64,000 bases of DNA. It comes from Haloferula helveola. Lineage in GTDB: Bacteria; Verrucomicrobiota; Verrucomicrobiia; Verrucomicrobiales; Akkermansiaceae. The stretch is from positions 2,790,001 to 2,854,000 of the forward strand of contig NZ_AP024702.1 in NCBI RefSeq assembly GCF_037076345.1, read 5' to 3'. The notes under the pieces were generated by a model. That model was not told the DNA's origin. It worked only from the letters and a program-made list of their open reading frames with translations, and ran no database searches. The position numbers and the translations under genes are program-made. Every line of letters starts with the position of its first letter. Position 1 is the first letter of the stretch. Shown here piece by piece: positions 50,226-60,103 of this stretch.

Positions 50226-51452
50226 TCAGGCCGGGGCCTTGTCGAGCTCGAAGGCGTCGTGGACGGCGCGGGCGGCATCCTCGATGCGGGTCTCGTCGAC
50301 GGTCACGGCGATCTTGATCTCGGAAGTCGAGATCATGCCGATGTTGATGCCGGCCTCGCCGAGGGCCTTGAACATGGTGGCGGCAACGCCGGAGTGGGAA
50401 CGCATGCCGATACCGACGCAGGACAGCTTGGCGATGCCGGCCTCGGTCTCGATCTTCGACTCGCCGCTGATCTCGGCGAGCACCGGCTTGAGCGCTGCCT
50501 GGGCTTTGCCGAGGTCGTTCGAGTGCATCGTGAACGAATGGCGGGCCATGCCGTCGCTCGCGATGTTCGAGATGATCATGTCGATGTTGATCTCCGCGTC
50601 GCCGAGGGCGCAGAGGATCTTCGCCGACATGCCGGGCTCGTCCGGAATGCCGGTGATGGTGACGCGGGCTTGGGAGCGCTCGATCGAGACTCCGCGGATG
50701 ACGACGTTTTCCATATCGGGATGTTCTTCGAGCACCATCGTGCCCGGGTTGTCGTTGAGGGAGGAACGGACTTCGAAGACGACGCCGTATTTCTTGGCGA
50801 ACTCGACCGACCGCGATTGCATCACTTTCGCGCCGGACGAGGCCAGCTCAAGCATTTCGTCGTACGAGATCTCCGGTAGCTTGCGGGCGTTGGGAACGAT
50901 CCGCGGGTCGCAGGTGTAGACGCCGTCGACGTCGGTGAGGATCTGGCAGACATCGGCACCGACGGCGGCCGCCACGGCGATCGCGGTGAGGTCAGATCCG
51001 CCACGGCCGAGGGTGTGGATGAGGCCGTCGGGGGTGATGCCCTGGAAGCCGGCGACGACCAGCGCGTTGCCCGCCTCAAGCGAGCGCTTCATGAACTGCG
51101 GGTCGATGGCGTCGATCCGGCCGCGCGTGTGTGATCCGGTGGTGGTGATGCCCGCCTGACGGCCGGTGACTGAGAGCGCGGGAACGCCGAGCTCGTGAAG
51201 AGCCAGCGAGACCAAGGCGATCGACTGCTGCTCGCCGGTGGCCAGCAGCACGTCCATCTCCCGCTCGCTCGGGTTCTCGCCGAACTCCTTGGCCATGCCG
51301 ATCAACTTGTCGGTGATGCCCGACATCGCCGAAACGACCGCCGCCACCTGGTTGCCCTCGTCGCGGGTGCGTTTCACCCGTGCGGCGACGTTGCGGATGC
51401 GGTCGATGGTGCCGACGGAGGTTCCGCCGTATTTCTGGACAATCAGGGCCAT
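50226..51452 (-). CDS. lysC: Aspartate kinase
   Basis: A 408-residue enzyme that phosphorylates aspartate, the first step to Lys, Met and Thr. It starts MALIVQKYGGTSVG (the KYGGTS phosphate-binding motif at 7-12) and carries TTGSHTRGRIDAID, TLGRGGSDLTAIAVAAA and TDVDGVYTCDPR. The C-terminal third has two ACT domains (ARVTITGIPDEPGMSAKILCAL and LSCVGIGMRSHSGVAATMFKAL), the allosteric sites, so feedback control by lysine and/or threonine is expected. Length is normal for a monofunctional kinase. The gene stands alone. Confidence 0.95.
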   Translation of the reverse strand: MALIVQKYGGTSVGTIDRIRNVAARVKRTRDEGNQVAAVVSAMSGITDKLIGMAKEFGENPSEREMDVLLATGEQQSIALVSLALHELGVPALSVTGRQAGITTTGSHTRGRIDAIDPQFMKRSLEAGNALVVAGFQGITPDGLIHTLGRGGSDLTAIAVAAAVGADVCQILTDVDGVYTCDPRIVPNARKLPEISYDEMLELASSGAKVMQSRSVEFAKKYGVVFEVRSSLNDNPGTMVLEEHPDMENVVIRGVSIERSQARVTITGIPDEPGMSAKILCALGDAEINIDMIISNIASDGMARHSFTMHSNDLGKAQAALKPVLAEISGESKIETEAGIAKLSCVGIGMRSHSGVAATMFKALGEAGINIGMISTSEIKIAVTVDETRIEDAARAVHDAFELDKAPA

Positions 51453-51621
51453 GGCCGGGGGCGGAGTGAAGGGAAGGCCGGAGCTGATTGCAAGGACGGC
51501 GTGGGGCAGCGATCGAAGGGGTGAATATTCAATATCCAGCAAGGAATGATCAATTTCCAAGGGAGCAAGGAGCCGGCATCGAGAACTGGACGGAGCTGCC
51601 GGGGATGGGCAGGTTTCAGGG

Positions 51622-52017
51622 GTGAAATGCCCGGATTCAGTGAAGACGGCGGAGGATTACCTGGAATGGGTGCCGGAGAAGCGGCGGGACGCGATGCGGG
51701 CGCTGCACGAGTTGATCCGCCGCACGGCGCCGGATCTGGAGCCGGTGATCGTTTACGGCATGATCGGCTACGGCATGCGGCCCTACGAGACGAAGAGCGG
51801 TTCTTCGGGTGAGTGGCCCTTGGTGGCACTGGCCAACCAGAAGGCGCACATGAGTCTATACCTGTGCTGCGACGGCCCGGATGGCTACCTCGCCGAGAAG
51901 GCGGCCGCGCGGCTTGGCAAGGTGTCCGTCGGCAAGAGCTGCGTCCGCTTCACCAAGCTGGAGAATCTGAATCTCGACGTGGTCGAAGAACTGGTGATCG
52001 AGGCGGCGAAGGAGTGA
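51622..52017 (+). CDS. DUF1801-like protein
   Basis: A 131-residue protein starting at GTG (MKCPDSVKTAEDYLEWVP). The core has RRDAMRALHELIRRTAPDLEPVIVYGMIGYG and, later, VALANQKAHMSLYLC and KSCVRFTKLENLNLDVVEELV, matching the DUF1801/YdhG layout of 'R......LR..I....P...E.I.YG.P.F'. The family has an MmcQ/YjbR-like fold and no settled activity. It is convergent with the sulfatase gene 7 bp downstream. Confidence 0.8.
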   Translation: MKCPDSVKTAEDYLEWVPEKRRDAMRALHELIRRTAPDLEPVIVYGMIGYGMRPYETKSGSSGEWPLVALANQKAHMSLYLCCDGPDGYLAEKAAARLGKVSVGKSCVRFTKLENLNLDVVEELVIEAAKE

Positions 52018-52023
52018 TGCGGA

Positions 52024-53508
52024 TCACTCGTAGCTCCACTTCAGGAGCCACGGGTCGGCGGTCTGTTTTTGCGCCGTCTTGAGCTGCTCCTTCATGATCT
52101 CGAGCCGGCTCGCGAGCTTCGGGTCGTCGGCGAGGTTCTTCGACTCCGATGGATCGGCCTCGAGGTCGTAGAGCTCGAAGGCGGGGCGCTGGATGTAGGA
52201 ATCGACACTACGATGGCCGTACTTCGCGTCCTTGCCCTTGCGGAACTGGGCCTGCCATGAGGAGGCCGCCCACAGGTCGCTGGCGAAGGGGTAGGGCAGG
52301 GGCGATGCGATGTTCCAGATCAACTTGTACTGGCGGTCACGGATGGCGCGCATCGGGTAGTACATCTGGATCTCGTGGAAGGTGTGGGACGCGAAATGGC
52401 TGTCCCAGCCCTTCGGCTCGGCTTCGTTGAGGATCGGGATCCAGCTGCGGCCTTGGTAACGCTTCAGGTTGCCGGTGCCGGGGTTCTCGCCGCGTCCGAC
52501 CTTGGGGATCGGAGCGAGTTTCTTCGGGCCGCCGGTCTTGGCATCGTAGCCGCCCGCCGCGTCGAGTAGCGACGGGGTGATGTCGGCGTGGGAAATCAGC
52601 GCGTTGTTGACCACGGCCTTTGTCTGGCCGGGCATATGGACGATGAACGGAACCCGCAGGCCGGCCTCGTAGACGGTGGTCTTGGCACCCGGGAAGGCCA
52701 TGCCGTGGTCGGCGGTGTAGATGATCATCGTGTTCTCGTACTGCCCCGCGTCCTTCAGCGCCTGGACCAGCTTGCCGAGCGCGAGGTCGGTACGGGTGCA
52801 GCTCTGGTAGTACTGCGCGATCTCGCGTCGACACTCGATGGTGTCCGGCAGCCATCCCGGCACGGTGACTTCGGCCGGGTCGTAGGCGACTTCAGGCGTC
52901 TGCCCGTATTGTTTCCCGGGCTGCGGGTTGCCGAACAGGTTCGGCTTCAGCTCCTCGGGCGCGGATTTGACGACACCCCCGCTGCGGTGCGGGTCGTGGG
53001 TCCAGAAGGTGAGGAAGAACGGCTTGTCCGACTTCTCCTCGAACAGCGGTTTGCACGACTCGATCCACTCAGGGGTGTTGTGGCCTCCGCCCTGTTCCTT
53101 AAGGAAGGTGTCGTAGGAATACACGGCTTCCGGGGCGACGTGATACTTGCCGATGTGGGCGGTGCGGTAGCCATTCAGCCGGAGCTGGTTCGGCAGGCTG
53201 ATCGCGGCGCAATCGTTGTAGGTTTCGAAGTGGTGGTAGTGGTGGACGTGTCCATACTGACCGTTGGCGTGATTGTGCAGGCCGGTGAGGATGACCGAGC
53301 GGCTGGCCGAGCAGGAAGCAGTGGTGGCGAAGGCGTTGGTGAAGAGCGTGCCTTCGGCGGCGAGGGCATCGAGGTGGGGCGTCTGGATCAGCTTCGATCC
53401 GTAGCAACCGGCGATCGGGCTTTGGTCATCGGTCACGAACATCACGATGTTCGGCTTGGCCAAGGCCGGCGCGGTGAGCGCGAGGTAAAGGAGAGTGCGG
53501 AGGTTCAT
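52024..53508 (-). CDS. Secreted S1-family sulfatase (heparan N-sulfatase-like)
   Basis: A 494-residue protein with signal peptide MNLRTLLYLALTAPALA. The start of the alkaline-phosphatase-like fold is PNIVMFVTDDQSPIAGCYGS (calcium ligands in the DD pair). The formylglycine motif is CSASR (Cys66), the C-x-A-x-R form of the usual C-x-P-x-R. Further metal-site motifs are GKYHVAPE, FFLTFWTHDPHRS and TADHGMAFPGAKTTVYEAGLRVPFIV. The C-terminal YDLEADPSESKNLADDP is typical. Activity needs a formylglycine-generating enzyme, not seen in the window. Substrate is unresolved; sulfated glycans are likely. Confidence 0.9.
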   Translation of the reverse strand: MNLRTLLYLALTAPALAKPNIVMFVTDDQSPIAGCYGSKLIQTPHLDALAAEGTLFTNAFATTASCSASRSVILTGLHNHANGQYGHVHHYHHFETYNDCAAISLPNQLRLNGYRTAHIGKYHVAPEAVYSYDTFLKEQGGGHNTPEWIESCKPLFEEKSDKPFFLTFWTHDPHRSGGVVKSAPEELKPNLFGNPQPGKQYGQTPEVAYDPAEVTVPGWLPDTIECRREIAQYYQSCTRTDLALGKLVQALKDAGQYENTMIIYTADHGMAFPGAKTTVYEAGLRVPFIVHMPGQTKAVVNNALISHADITPSLLDAAGGYDAKTGGPKKLAPIPKVGRGENPGTGNLKRYQGRSWIPILNEAEPKGWDSHFASHTFHEIQMYYPMRAIRDRQYKLIWNIASPLPYPFASDLWAASSWQAQFRKGKDAKYGHRSVDSYIQRPAFELYDLEADPSESKNLADDPKLASRLEIMKEQLKTAQKQTADPWLLKWSYE

Positions 53509-53573
53509 GGGTCGGACAGAGATTTACGGAGGGAAAGGAACGGTCTTCCAGACGGAAAGGAATCGGCTGGCTA

Positions 53574-53613
53574 TCAAACAAAAGACCCGCCGGGGCTTTC
53601 GCCCCGGCGGGTC
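53574..53613 (-). terminator. Rho-independent terminator after the second PATR gene
   Basis: Read on the minus strand: GACCCGCCGGGGC, GAAA loop, GCCCCGGCGGGTC (13-bp perfect stem), then TTTTGTTTG. It lies 20 bp past the PATR stop at 53633 and upstream of the sulfatase start, so the two genes are separate transcription units. Confidence 0.9.
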
Positions 53614-53632
53614 CAACTGCCTTGGAATCGGG

Positions 53633-56600
53633 TCAGGGTGCGGGGAAGGTTTCGCCTTCCGAAACCAGCACGAAGAACTGCTTCGCGTCCGCGACGTTGT
53701 CGATCTCGATGGGTGAGCCCGACACGCCGGTGGCGATGGCGGAACCCCATGCGGTGAGGTCGGCGGAGCCGTAGACGTCCACGGTGCCGTCGGCGGTGAA
53801 GGCGATCGTCACCTTGGTCGTTCCCGGCGTCGTGCCGGCCGAGGTGGTGATGCTGTCGATCGTGATCGCGGTCGCGGCGCCCGGGCCGGTGTTCACGGTG
53901 GTGCCGTCGATTGCGATGATGTCATTCACCGCCAGCGTGCCGGTCAGATCGAGCGTGCCGCCGCCGGCGGCGACGATCTTGAAGTTGCCGGCGAGGTTGG
54001 CGGCCACGCTGACCGCACCACCCGCGGTGTCGATCAGCAGGCGGGCATCGCCACCCGCATCCCAGACCACGCTCGCGGCGATGGCTTCCAGATCGGCGTC
54101 GGTCAGGTTCGACGGACCGGCGGCACCGCCGAAGCAGGCACCCGCACCCACGCTGACCTGAGTCAGGTCGGCCGGGATGGCGCTGAGGTCCTCGATAAGC
54201 AGGCAGCCTTCCGTGACCGTGGTCGTCGTGTAGTCGGTGTCGAAGTTCGGATTGGCGGCGATGAACATCGTGCCGGCTCCGGTCTTGGTGAAGCCGGAGT
54301 TCCCGCGCAGCCGGCTGTTGACGCTGAGATCGACCGCCGAGTCGCCGGTGACGTCCGAGACATCAAAGACGGGCGAGAAGTTGTTGAAGCGGATGCCGAA
54401 ACTGAAGGGGCCGATCGTCGAAGGCGTTGTTCCGTCCACGGTCACGTCACCGTCGAGGTCGGTATTCACCCCGGCGAAGCTTCCGGCGCTGGTGGCAGTC
54501 CAATGCGCTCCATTCCGCAGCGTGATGGAGGGGATGTGAGCGTGGTTGCCGTCCGAGTGGAGCAGGGTTCCGCCATCGACGACAATCCCGGCATCACCCG
54601 AGTTCTGGAAACGTGTGATCGCATTGGTTGCCGTGATCTCGAGCGTGGCGCCGCTGTTGACCTCGATCGCCGTGTTGTCGCCGAGGGTCTCGGTGCCTCC
54701 ACTGAGAACCAGCGTGCCTCCGCTGACGACGGTGTCGCCGGTGTACGTGTTGAGGTTCTGGAGAACCACCGTGCCGTCGTTGGTCTTGGTCAGTCCGGTG
54801 GCGCCGATGATCCCGTCACCGGTGAGCGTGTAGCCCTGGGCGCTGCTGTTGTCGAAGGTCACCGAGTTGGGAACCGGATTGCCGACCACGTTCAGCGTCC
54901 CGCTGAAGGCGGCATCGACGCTGTCGTCGAAGGTCACGTTGTCGCCGAGGAAGAACTGCTCCGGTGAGCCGGAATCATCCCAGTCGGCGGTCAGACCGGT
55001 GTCCCAGACGTTCGTTCCCGAAACGCCGGTGTAGGTCAAATCGAGGCCGGGAGCGGAGAGGTCGAGGGTAACGGTCACCACGCCACCCACATCGTTCCAC
55101 GTAACTTGGGAGTCGCGGTACTGCGGAAGCACCAGGTTGGTGCCGAGCGTGCCGGTGAGCGTGCCTGTGTAGGTCAGCACGTTGTAGGTGCCCGAGGTGG
55201 TGATCGCCGGATTGAAGACCACGGTGTTGAGCGTGCCGGTCAGGTCGAGATTCGCGACCGTCAGGTTGGTCGTGGCGGGATCGATCTCGAGGGTCGTGAG
55301 ATTCGAGGTCGAGTCCATCGACAGGTCACCAATGGTCTCGGTATTGCCGGTGGCGTTCAGCGTGCCGCCGGTAAGCGAAACGGAGGGGGAGCCGAGCAGG
55401 TTCTCGATCGGTGCGCCACTGTCATCGACGAGTTGGAGCGATCCACCCTCGATCAGCCATGCGGAAGATGCGGCGGTGCGGTTGGCATTCACCTGGTAGC
55501 GACCGTCTTGGATCGTGGTCGTGCCGGTGTAGGTGGCGTCGCGGCCATTGATGATCAGCGGCCCTTCACCGGTTTTGATCAGATTGCCACTCTGGCCTCC
55601 GCCGAAGGCATCGGCCGGTCCGGCCCACGTGAACAGACCGTCGAACTCTGTCAGCTGATCGACATTGATCGTGCTCGTGGTGCCGTCTGCTAGAATGATC
55701 GAATGGTAGAAGAACGAACGATCCTCGATATCCAGGGTGCCTCCGGCCAAGGTCATGGTCGGATTCGTGAAATTCTGGGTCGTGGTGTTCTGGAGCAGAC
55801 GGAAGGTGCCGCCAGGATTGACGGTCATGCTGGCGTTCCGCAGCCCTGAGGAATCATTGCCGAGCTCGACGACCCCGGCGTCGATCGTGATTTCACCGCC
55901 ATACGGAGTGTCATTGTCGAGCGGCAGGAAGGTCAGGATTCCCGCACCGCTCTTGGTCAGCGGGGCGTTGCCGAACAGCTCGGCCGACTGTGTGGCCATG
56001 TCGAAGACGTAGTCGTTGCCGGCCGAGTTGTTGACGATGATGCCTCCGGGAAGCACCGGTCCGCCGATGCCGTCGATGAGAACGTTGATGGTGCCGGGGA
56101 ATCCGGTGGCGGAGTCGTCGAAGGTCACGATGTCGCCGTCGAAGAACACGACGTCGGTCACGCCGTTGTTCCAGTCGGTGCCGTAGTTGCGGTCCCAGTA
56201 GCCGGAACCATTGGTGTAGGTCAGCGCGTCGCCTGCGGGTGGCAGGGCGGTGACGGTGAGGATGGCTCCGCTGCCGCCGTCGGTGACGAGGTTGAAGCCG
56301 ACTCCGTTGGAATTCGTGAAGTTGCCGCTACCATCGAGATCGCCGGCGACCATGCCGGCATTTCCTGCGAGCTGGTCACCGATCAGGAGTCCGCTTTGCG
56401 GTTGGTCGGCGCTGTTGGCGTAAAGGTGCTCGGCGAGGACGGCGTCGACCGTTTCTCCGAGGAAGTGGATGCTGGCCCCGACGGCGTCGAGATTGACGAT
56501 CGACTGGTTGATCGGATTGCCGCCGCCGTTGAGGGTCAACTCACTACTGGCGCCATCGAGGGTGATGTAGGTGTTCGACAGGTACTGGGTCGCGAGCGAG

Positions 56601-57148
56601 GAAGTATCCGAGATCGTGAGGTTTCCGTAGAAAGTGCCTTGGTTGGGATCGGTTCCGTTGTTGGTGGCGAGAATGTCGGAGTCGTTCACAAGGAACCCCG
56701 TCCACTGGTTCGAGAACGGACCGCTCTGGGCATTGAATTCACCAATGGTATTCCATTCCGCGAGAGCTCCGGTGCTGAGGTCGGAGTTGTCGAAGGTGAG
56801 GGTTCCGGTTTGTTGCGAGCGGATGACCTGCTGAAACCGGCCGGTGGTATTGGTGAAGGTCACGTCGGCGCCAGCATCCCAGAAAACCTGATCAACGATC
56901 TCGCCGAAGCCGCTGCCGGAGAAGTCCGCGCCGGTGATGTTGTAGGCACCGGCTCCGCCGAGCATTCCGGCGCCGCCGGGGTTGAAGAGGTCGTCGACGA
57001 TCGGGCCGCCGCCGCCGGTCCAGTTCGCTTCGTTGAAGAAGTCGCCGTCAGCAGCCGCGCCCGTCCACTCGTAGGGTGGAGTCGACGCGCCCGTCGCAAT
57101 ATTCATTCCGGCGATAAGTCCGCCGAGCAGGAGGTAGGAGGTTTTCAT
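53633..57148 (-). CDS. Large secreted PATR (autotransporter-associated beta-strand repeat) protein
   Basis: A 1,171-residue protein with signal peptide MKTSYLLLGGLIAGMNIATGA. It contains four clear PATR repeats of the form 'L.K.G.G.L.......YTG.T.I..G...V' (for example LTKSGAGILTFLPLDND, LIKTGEGPLIINGRDATYTG, LTKTNDGTVVLQNLNTYTGD and FTKTGAGTMFIAANPN) within a long beta-helix, and its middle is clearly paralogous to the 2,012-residue protein at 18134-24172 (shared NNSAGNDY..., DSTSNLTTLEIDP, LTYTGTLTGTLGTNL patterns). No barrel or anchor at the C-terminus. Likely extracellular or surface-attached. Confidence 0.85.
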   Translation of the reverse strand: MKTSYLLLGGLIAGMNIATGASTPPYEWTGAAADGDFFNEANWTGGGGPIVDDLFNPGGAGMLGGAGAYNITGADFSGSGFGEIVDQVFWDAGADVTFTNTTGRFQQVIRSQQTGTLTFDNSDLSTGALAEWNTIGEFNAQSGPFSNQWTGFLVNDSDILATNNGTDPNQGTFYGNLTISDTSSLATQYLSNTYITLDGASSELTLNGGGNPINQSIVNLDAVGASIHFLGETVDAVLAEHLYANSADQPQSGLLIGDQLAGNAGMVAGDLDGSGNFTNSNGVGFNLVTDGGSGAILTVTALPPAGDALTYTNGSGYWDRNYGTDWNNGVTDVVFFDGDIVTFDDSATGFPGTINVLIDGIGGPVLPGGIIVNNSAGNDYVFDMATQSAELFGNAPLTKSGAGILTFLPLDNDTPYGGEITIDAGVVELGNDSSGLRNASMTVNPGGTFRLLQNTTTQNFTNPTMTLAGGTLDIEDRSFFYHSIILADGTTSTINVDQLTEFDGLFTWAGPADAFGGGQSGNLIKTGEGPLIINGRDATYTGTTTIQDGRYQVNANRTAASSAWLIEGGSLQLVDDSGAPIENLLGSPSVSLTGGTLNATGNTETIGDLSMDSTSNLTTLEIDPATTNLTVANLDLTGTLNTVVFNPAITTSGTYNVLTYTGTLTGTLGTNLVLPQYRDSQVTWNDVGGVVTVTLDLSAPGLDLTYTGVSGTNVWDTGLTADWDDSGSPEQFFLGDNVTFDDSVDAAFSGTLNVVGNPVPNSVTFDNSSAQGYTLTGDGIIGATGLTKTNDGTVVLQNLNTYTGDTVVSGGTLVLSGGTETLGDNTAIEVNSGATLEITATNAITRFQNSGDAGIVVDGGTLLHSDGNHAHIPSITLRNGAHWTATSAGSFAGVNTDLDGDVTVDGTTPSTIGPFSFGIRFNNFSPVFDVSDVTGDSAVDLSVNSRLRGNSGFTKTGAGTMFIAANPNFDTDYTTTTVTEGCLLIEDLSAIPADLTQVSVGAGACFGGAAGPSNLTDADLEAIAASVVWDAGGDARLLIDTAGGAVSVAANLAGNFKIVAAGGGTLDLTGTLAVNDIIAIDGTTVNTGPGAATAITIDSITTSAGTTPGTTKVTIAFTADGTVDVYGSADLTAWGSAIATGVSGSPIEIDNVADAKQFFVLVSEGETFPAP

Positions 57149-57294
57149 TTCGGTAGTGGGAGGCGTTGAGGTGTCGGTTGTGTGCACCGCATCACGCGGC
57201 TCACATCACACTTCTCGGTCGGGGGCCGGCTCACAACGGGGTCGCATCGAATTGCACCGGGCCGGGGAGGGGGCCACTTCAGGCAGGCGTCCGG

Positions 57295-58236
57295 TTAGCG
57301 GGTCCTCGGGATCGTGATGATCTTCGGTGTCAGGATGTGGTAGCTGCCGAAGTCGACCCGCGCGCCCAGGCTGCCGAGTGTCCTGGAACCGAGAATTCCG
57401 CCGAGTTTCCGACCGGACGGGGGTTGGATCTGTTTGGCGAGGGAGTGGACCTCGAATTGCATCGACGGGAGCCGGAGGATGCCGCCGATGACCGGGCTTT
57501 CGGCCGTCGCCCGACGGACTCCGCGTGCCTTGCGGGTGCCGGCGCCGGGGATGTCGCGGGATTCCTCGCTCAGCTTCAGCCCGAGCTTCTTGGCGATCGA
57601 TGGTTCGAGGGAGTTGGTTCCCGAGCCGATGTCGACGAGGAACGCGTAGGTCTCATCGCCGAGTGCGATGTCGACGAAGGCGAAGCCGTGAACACCCTCG
57701 ACCATCGGCACGCGGATGGTGGTGTTCCCCTCTTGCGTGTTGAGGTAGGCGTCTTGCGGCGAGTCGGCCGGAGGCAGGAGCAGGTTGCCATGACGGGTGT
57801 CGATGATGGCGTTTGTTTGCTTGAGCAGTCCGACTCCAACCAGTCCGTCCGGTGCCACGAGTTCTCCGTCGACCTTCACCCTGCCGTGGGAGAGATCGAC
57901 GGCGTAGGCCGCTCTCGGCGAGACGCTGGGACCCGTTTTGCCGAGCTTGAGTTGATCGACTTTGACGCGCCGCATTCGGACGCCGCCACCAGCACCCTGT
58001 CCTTTCGACTCCTCCCCGTCCGATTTTCCGAGTTGGGTCGCGGTTTCGAGGGAAATCACGACATCCATGCCGGCACCCGAGTCGACCAGGAAGCTGAAGG
58101 GCTCTCCCTCGACCTCGACGGGGAGCAGGTAGTGTTGGGACCCTTGGGTCCGGGTCATAGGGATCGAACCGAGATCGGGAAGTTCCGAACCGATGGCGGT
58201 GGCGACAACGAGGATGAGTGCGAGAAAGGTTCTCAT
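57295..58236 (-). CDS. Secreted aspartyl protease with two retropepsin-like lobes
   Basis: A 313-residue protein with signal peptide MRTFLALILVVATAIGS. Two similar halves each carry a catalytic-type motif: FLVDSGAGMDVV (Asp52) and FLVDIGSGTNSL (Asp202), each followed by a GVG/GIL-GxxxL segment. Retropepsins normally have one Asp per chain and dimerise; here both are in one chain, as in pepsin, so it may be active as a monomer. The second motif is DIGSG rather than DTG/DSG, which may lower activity. Exported to the periplasm or beyond. It lies 146 bp upstream of the PATR gene on the same strand. Confidence 0.8.
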   Translation of the reverse strand: MRTFLALILVVATAIGSELPDLGSIPMTRTQGSQHYLLPVEVEGEPFSFLVDSGAGMDVVISLETATQLGKSDGEESKGQGAGGGVRMRRVKVDQLKLGKTGPSVSPRAAYAVDLSHGRVKVDGELVAPDGLVGVGLLKQTNAIIDTRHGNLLLPPADSPQDAYLNTQEGNTTIRVPMVEGVHGFAFVDIALGDETYAFLVDIGSGTNSLEPSIAKKLGLKLSEESRDIPGAGTRKARGVRRATAESPVIGGILRLPSMQFEVHSLAKQIQPPSGRKLGGILGSRTLGSLGARVDFGSYHILTPKIITIPRTR

Positions 58237-58372
58237 GCGCCGAGTTGGATAGGTTTCCAGCTGACGGTCCGCGAAGCGCGCATCCGTTTTTCACCCGGAC
58301 CCGCGCGAGGCCCGGTTGTGGTGCTTCTTGTTTCATTCCCATCGCTGCAGGACCCGCTAGGATCACTGCAGC

Positions 58373-60103
58373 GTGAACTCCATTCTCCGAATCTTCGCGG
58401 CCGCTCTTGTTCTGGCTGCCAGTCATGCCTCCGCTGCCGACCGTCCGAACATCCTGCTGATCTGCATCGACGACCTGCGGACCCAACTCGGCTGCTATGG
58501 CGACAAGGTCGTCAAGTCACCGAACATCGACCGGCTCTCCGAGCAGGGAGTCATCTTCGACCGCTGCTACGTGCAGGTGGCGGTGTGCAATCCGTCGAGG
58601 GCCAGCATGATGACCGGGCTGCGGCCGGCGACGCTGAACTGCTACACGCTTCCCTACCATTTCCGGGAAACCAAACCCGACGCCGTTACGATGCCCCAGT
58701 ATCTGCGCTCGCAGGGCTACCATGTCGAAGGCTACGGCAAGATCTTCCACAATCCGTGGCAGGACCCACGTTCATGGGACCGGCCGCATCAATTCGGTTC
58801 GGGCGATTACCGGCACTACGATGCCAAGCAGAAGGCCTTCATCGAGAAGGTCCGTGAGTCGCTCCCCGGCGATGACTGGCGCAAGTCGAACCTGCGCGGA
58901 CCGGCGACGAATGCGCCGGACATTACCGACGAGCAACATCCTGACGGCGCGATGACTTCGCGGGTCATCGAGCGGATCCGCAAGCTCAAGGACGGGGACA
59001 AGCCGTTCTTCGTAGCCGCGGGTCTGATCCTGCCGCACCTGCCATGGTGTCCTCCGAAGAAATACTGGGATATGTATGATCGGGAGAAGCTTCCGCTCGC
59101 GTCCAACCCCGACTTGCCCAAGGGAGTCCCGCCGGTGGAGTTGGGAACCAACTATGAGTTCAGTCATTACGCCGACCTCATCGATTTTCCGACCCCAACC
59201 GGCGGTCGCGTCAGCGAGAAAGAAGCGCGCCGACTGATCCATGGCTATCTCGCTTCGGTCTCATTCGCGGATGCCCAGGTAGGCCGCTTGCTCGGTGCCC
59301 TCGACGAAATGGGTCTGGCGGAGGACACCGTCGTCGTCCTGTGGTCGGACCATGGCTACAAACTCGGAGAGCACGGCGGGTGGGGGAAGATGACGAATCT
59401 CGAACTCGATACCCGGGTTCCGTTCATTATCCGGGATCCGAAGGCGAAGGCGAATGGCAAGCGCTGTGGTAGGCTGGTCGAGACGGTCGACCTCTTCCCG
59501 ACGTTGTGTGAGTTGGCGGGGGTCAAGGTACCGGGCTTCCTCGAAGGGAAGAGTGCGGCGGCATTACTCGAAGATCCCGCTGCCGACCACATCGGCGCCG
59601 CCTTCAGCCAGTACGTCTATCGGCCGTTGATCGGCAACAGCATCCGAACCGCCGAGTGGAGATATACCGAGTGGCGCGAGATGAAGGACGGATCGGTGAA
59701 GGAGCGCGTGCTATACGACCACCGGAGGGATGATTCGGAGGACGTGAACGTCGCCGACCAACATCCCGAGATCATCGCCAAGCTTCAGGCGGAACTGAAT
59801 AAGACGTTGCCGCCGAGTCCGGTGAGCCTGCGGGCGAAGGTCCACTCGAAAGCGGGAGGACCGAAGACATCGCTGGAGTTCGTCAATCAACACGACGGCG
59901 TCGTCCGGCTGACGTGGATCGATCCCTCGGGCCGGCGCGGCCGTCACTGGGACATCGGGAAGGATGGGGTCCAGCCGATGGGAAGTTTTGTCGGTCACGT
60001 CTTCGTCGCGGAGAGCCTGGATGGGCACTACTTCGAGACCATCACGGTGAAGAAGCTGCAGAAGGACGGCCCGGCTGTCATAGAGCTGGGCAAAACGGAC
60101 TAG
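58373..60103 (+). CDS. Secreted sulfatase (iduronate-2-sulfatase-like) with C-terminal VHL-beta-like domain
   Basis: A 576-residue protein starting at GTG, with signal peptide ending ASHASAA. The sulfatase domain has PNILLICIDDLRTQLGCYGD, the formylglycine motif CNPSR (Cys72), EGYGKIFHNP, ILPHLPWCPPKKYW and WSDHGYKLGEHGGWGK, all typical of S1 iduronate-2-sulfatase-like members. From about residue 495 a separate domain appears: LEFVNQHDGVVRLTWIDPSGRRG and GSFVGHVFVAES, matching the VHL beta-domain layout. The TAG stop (60101-60103) spans the junction with the IS5 element; TA comes from the target and G from the element, yet the native stop is the same. Confidence 0.88.
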   Translation: MNSILRIFAAALVLAASHASAADRPNILLICIDDLRTQLGCYGDKVVKSPNIDRLSEQGVIFDRCYVQVAVCNPSRASMMTGLRPATLNCYTLPYHFRETKPDAVTMPQYLRSQGYHVEGYGKIFHNPWQDPRSWDRPHQFGSGDYRHYDAKQKAFIEKVRESLPGDDWRKSNLRGPATNAPDITDEQHPDGAMTSRVIERIRKLKDGDKPFFVAAGLILPHLPWCPPKKYWDMYDREKLPLASNPDLPKGVPPVELGTNYEFSHYADLIDFPTPTGGRVSEKEARRLIHGYLASVSFADAQVGRLLGALDEMGLAEDTVVVLWSDHGYKLGEHGGWGKMTNLELDTRVPFIIRDPKAKANGKRCGRLVETVDLFPTLCELAGVKVPGFLEGKSAAALLEDPAADHIGAAFSQYVYRPLIGNSIRTAEWRYTEWREMKDGSVKERVLYDHRRDDSEDVNVADQHPEIIAKLQAELNKTLPPSPVSLRAKVHSKAGGPKTSLEFVNQHDGVVRLTWIDPSGRRGRHWDIGKDGVQPMGSFVGHVFVAESLDGHYFETITVKKLQKDGPAVIELGKTD

